From Clostridia bacterium (GTDB lineage: Bacteria; Bacillota_A; Clostridia; Christensenellales; Borkfalkiaceae), in the NCBI GenBank assembly GCA_017456945.1, contig JAFTIK010000059.1, positions 1-6,479 of the forward strand: a stretch of 6,479 nt of DNA, written 5' to 3'. Position numbers and translations under genes: made by a program. Shown here in pieces: positions 5,938-6,479 of the stretch. The notes under the pieces were generated by a model. The model was given only the letters and a program-made list of their open reading frames with translations, was not told the DNA's origin and ran no database searches. The number at the start of each line of letters is the position of its first letter. The first letter of the stretch is position 1.

Positions 5938-6479
5938 TTAATTTTTCTCCTTTATTTTTTATTCTTTCTCTATGCGCAAAAATATGCGCGTAAATTCTTT
6001 GTTTTTGGTTTTCCGTAAGGCTTGCGTATTCGCTTAGAACGTACCTTACGTGTTCGTCAACGTGAACTTCGTCGTCGTCAATTTCTTCTATTTTCTGCTC
6101 TGCTTTCCGAAGTTCTTCGTTTTCCTTTTGCGCCCTTTCTTCTTGTAGCCTTGCTAGCCCCTTTTGGTAATCTAGGTCTTTATACCCCAAGAGAGAAAGC
6201 ACTTTTTCTTTGGTTGACGGGCGAAGTTTACCATCGTCGTCGTGCAACAATCCACTTTCGTAAAGCCTAAAAATCATATCCTTTTTCTGACTGTTTGAGT
6301 ATAGCAGTTCGTTCTCGTTTTCAAGATAAACGTCGTCAGACTTAAAGGTGTTTTTGTCTGCGTAAAGCACTTTTACTTTATTCTGCTCATCGTTTACCCT
6401 TACGGCTTTTACCCCTGCTAAAAATTGAGCGAACAGTCTTACCGTTTGCTTTGCTACTTCTCGGAACGCACGCCTAATA
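5930..6479 (-). CDS. Phage portal protein, C-terminal part (runs off the window)
   Basis: The frame is open without a stop from base 6478 to the TAA at 5930-5932, giving 182 residues of a larger protein. The GTG at 6370 could be read as a start for a 146-aa protein, but 36 further codons upstream stay open and read sensibly (IRRAFREVAKQTVRLFAQFL), so a 5'-truncated gene is preferred. Portal proteins form the dodecameric DNA entry channel at one capsid vertex. Recognisable here is the C-terminal portal pattern ENELLYSNSQKKDMIF, then ESGLLHDDDGKLRPSTKEKVLSLLG (fragment residues about 55-98). An acidic coiled-coil tail follows (104-135, ending EEIDDDEVHVDEH), then a His-containing helix (DEHVRYVLSEYASL, YAHIFAHRERI). 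Gene order portal-scaffold-capsid supports the call. The clip, stem and wing regions lie outside the window, so completeness cannot be judged. Confidence 0.75.
   Translation of the reverse strand, partial: IRRAFREVAKQTVRLFAQFLAGVKAVRVNDEQNKVKVLYADKNTFKSDDVYLENENELLYSNSQKKDMIFRLYESGLLHDDDGKLRPSTKEKVLSLLGYKDLDYQKGLARLQEERAQKENEELRKAEQKIEEIDDDEVHVDEHVRYVLSEYASLTENQKQRIYAHIFAHRERIKNKGEKLNG

Noticed and set aside
5930..6370. A stand-alone 146-aa gene starting at a GTG
   Set aside because: The frame stays open for 36 more codons to the window edge with a sensible helical sequence, and the content matches a portal C-terminus, so this is the end of a larger gene.
1..6479. CRISPR array, tRNA, rRNA, insertion sequence or attachment-site repeat
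   Set aside because: No spaced direct repeats, cloverleaf, transposase frame or terminal inverted repeats were seen; an attachment site cannot be judged without the other flank.

Overview
The window reads entirely on the minus strand, so transcription runs from high to low coordinates. It comes from a bacterium that carries ispG followed directly by a gene whose N-terminus fits the Gram-positive replicative polymerase PolC. That gene pair, the strong GGAG-type ribosome binding sites and the moderately AT-rich base composition point to Bacillota, most likely an uncultured lineage of class Clostridia. The species cannot be named from this sequence.

From 6479 down to 1554 there is a compact block of six phage-structural genes: the C-terminal part of a portal protein (entering from the window edge), a small scaffold-like protein, an HK97-fold major capsid protein, a short head-tail adaptor-like protein, a long beta-rich protein resembling the propeller nozzle or hub of short-tailed phages, and a coiled-coil protein that ends the block. 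All six are open, tightly spaced or overlapping, and preceded by recognisable ribosome binding sites. The one real gap in the block, between the capsid and adaptor genes, holds a perfect 13-bp hairpin. No integrase, terminase, lysis, receptor-binding or regulatory phage gene is visible here.

From 1571 down to 1 the sequence changes to housekeeping genes. A weak terminator-like structure overlaps the end of the last phage gene. It is followed by a near-consensus promoter placed so close to the ispG start codon that the ispG mRNA should be leaderless or nearly so. ispG (isoprenoid precursor synthesis, MEP pathway) is intact and overlaps the start of the polC-like gene by 13 nt.

The main point of interest is the setting. 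An intact, compositionally unremarkable head and short-tail gene set sits immediately upstream of, and co-oriented with, an essential gene pair. This could be one end of an ordinary prophage. It could also be a domesticated capsid system of the gene-transfer-agent type. Only the upstream flank and a comparison with related genomes can separate the two. There is no gene-free stretch longer than about 60 bases in the window.
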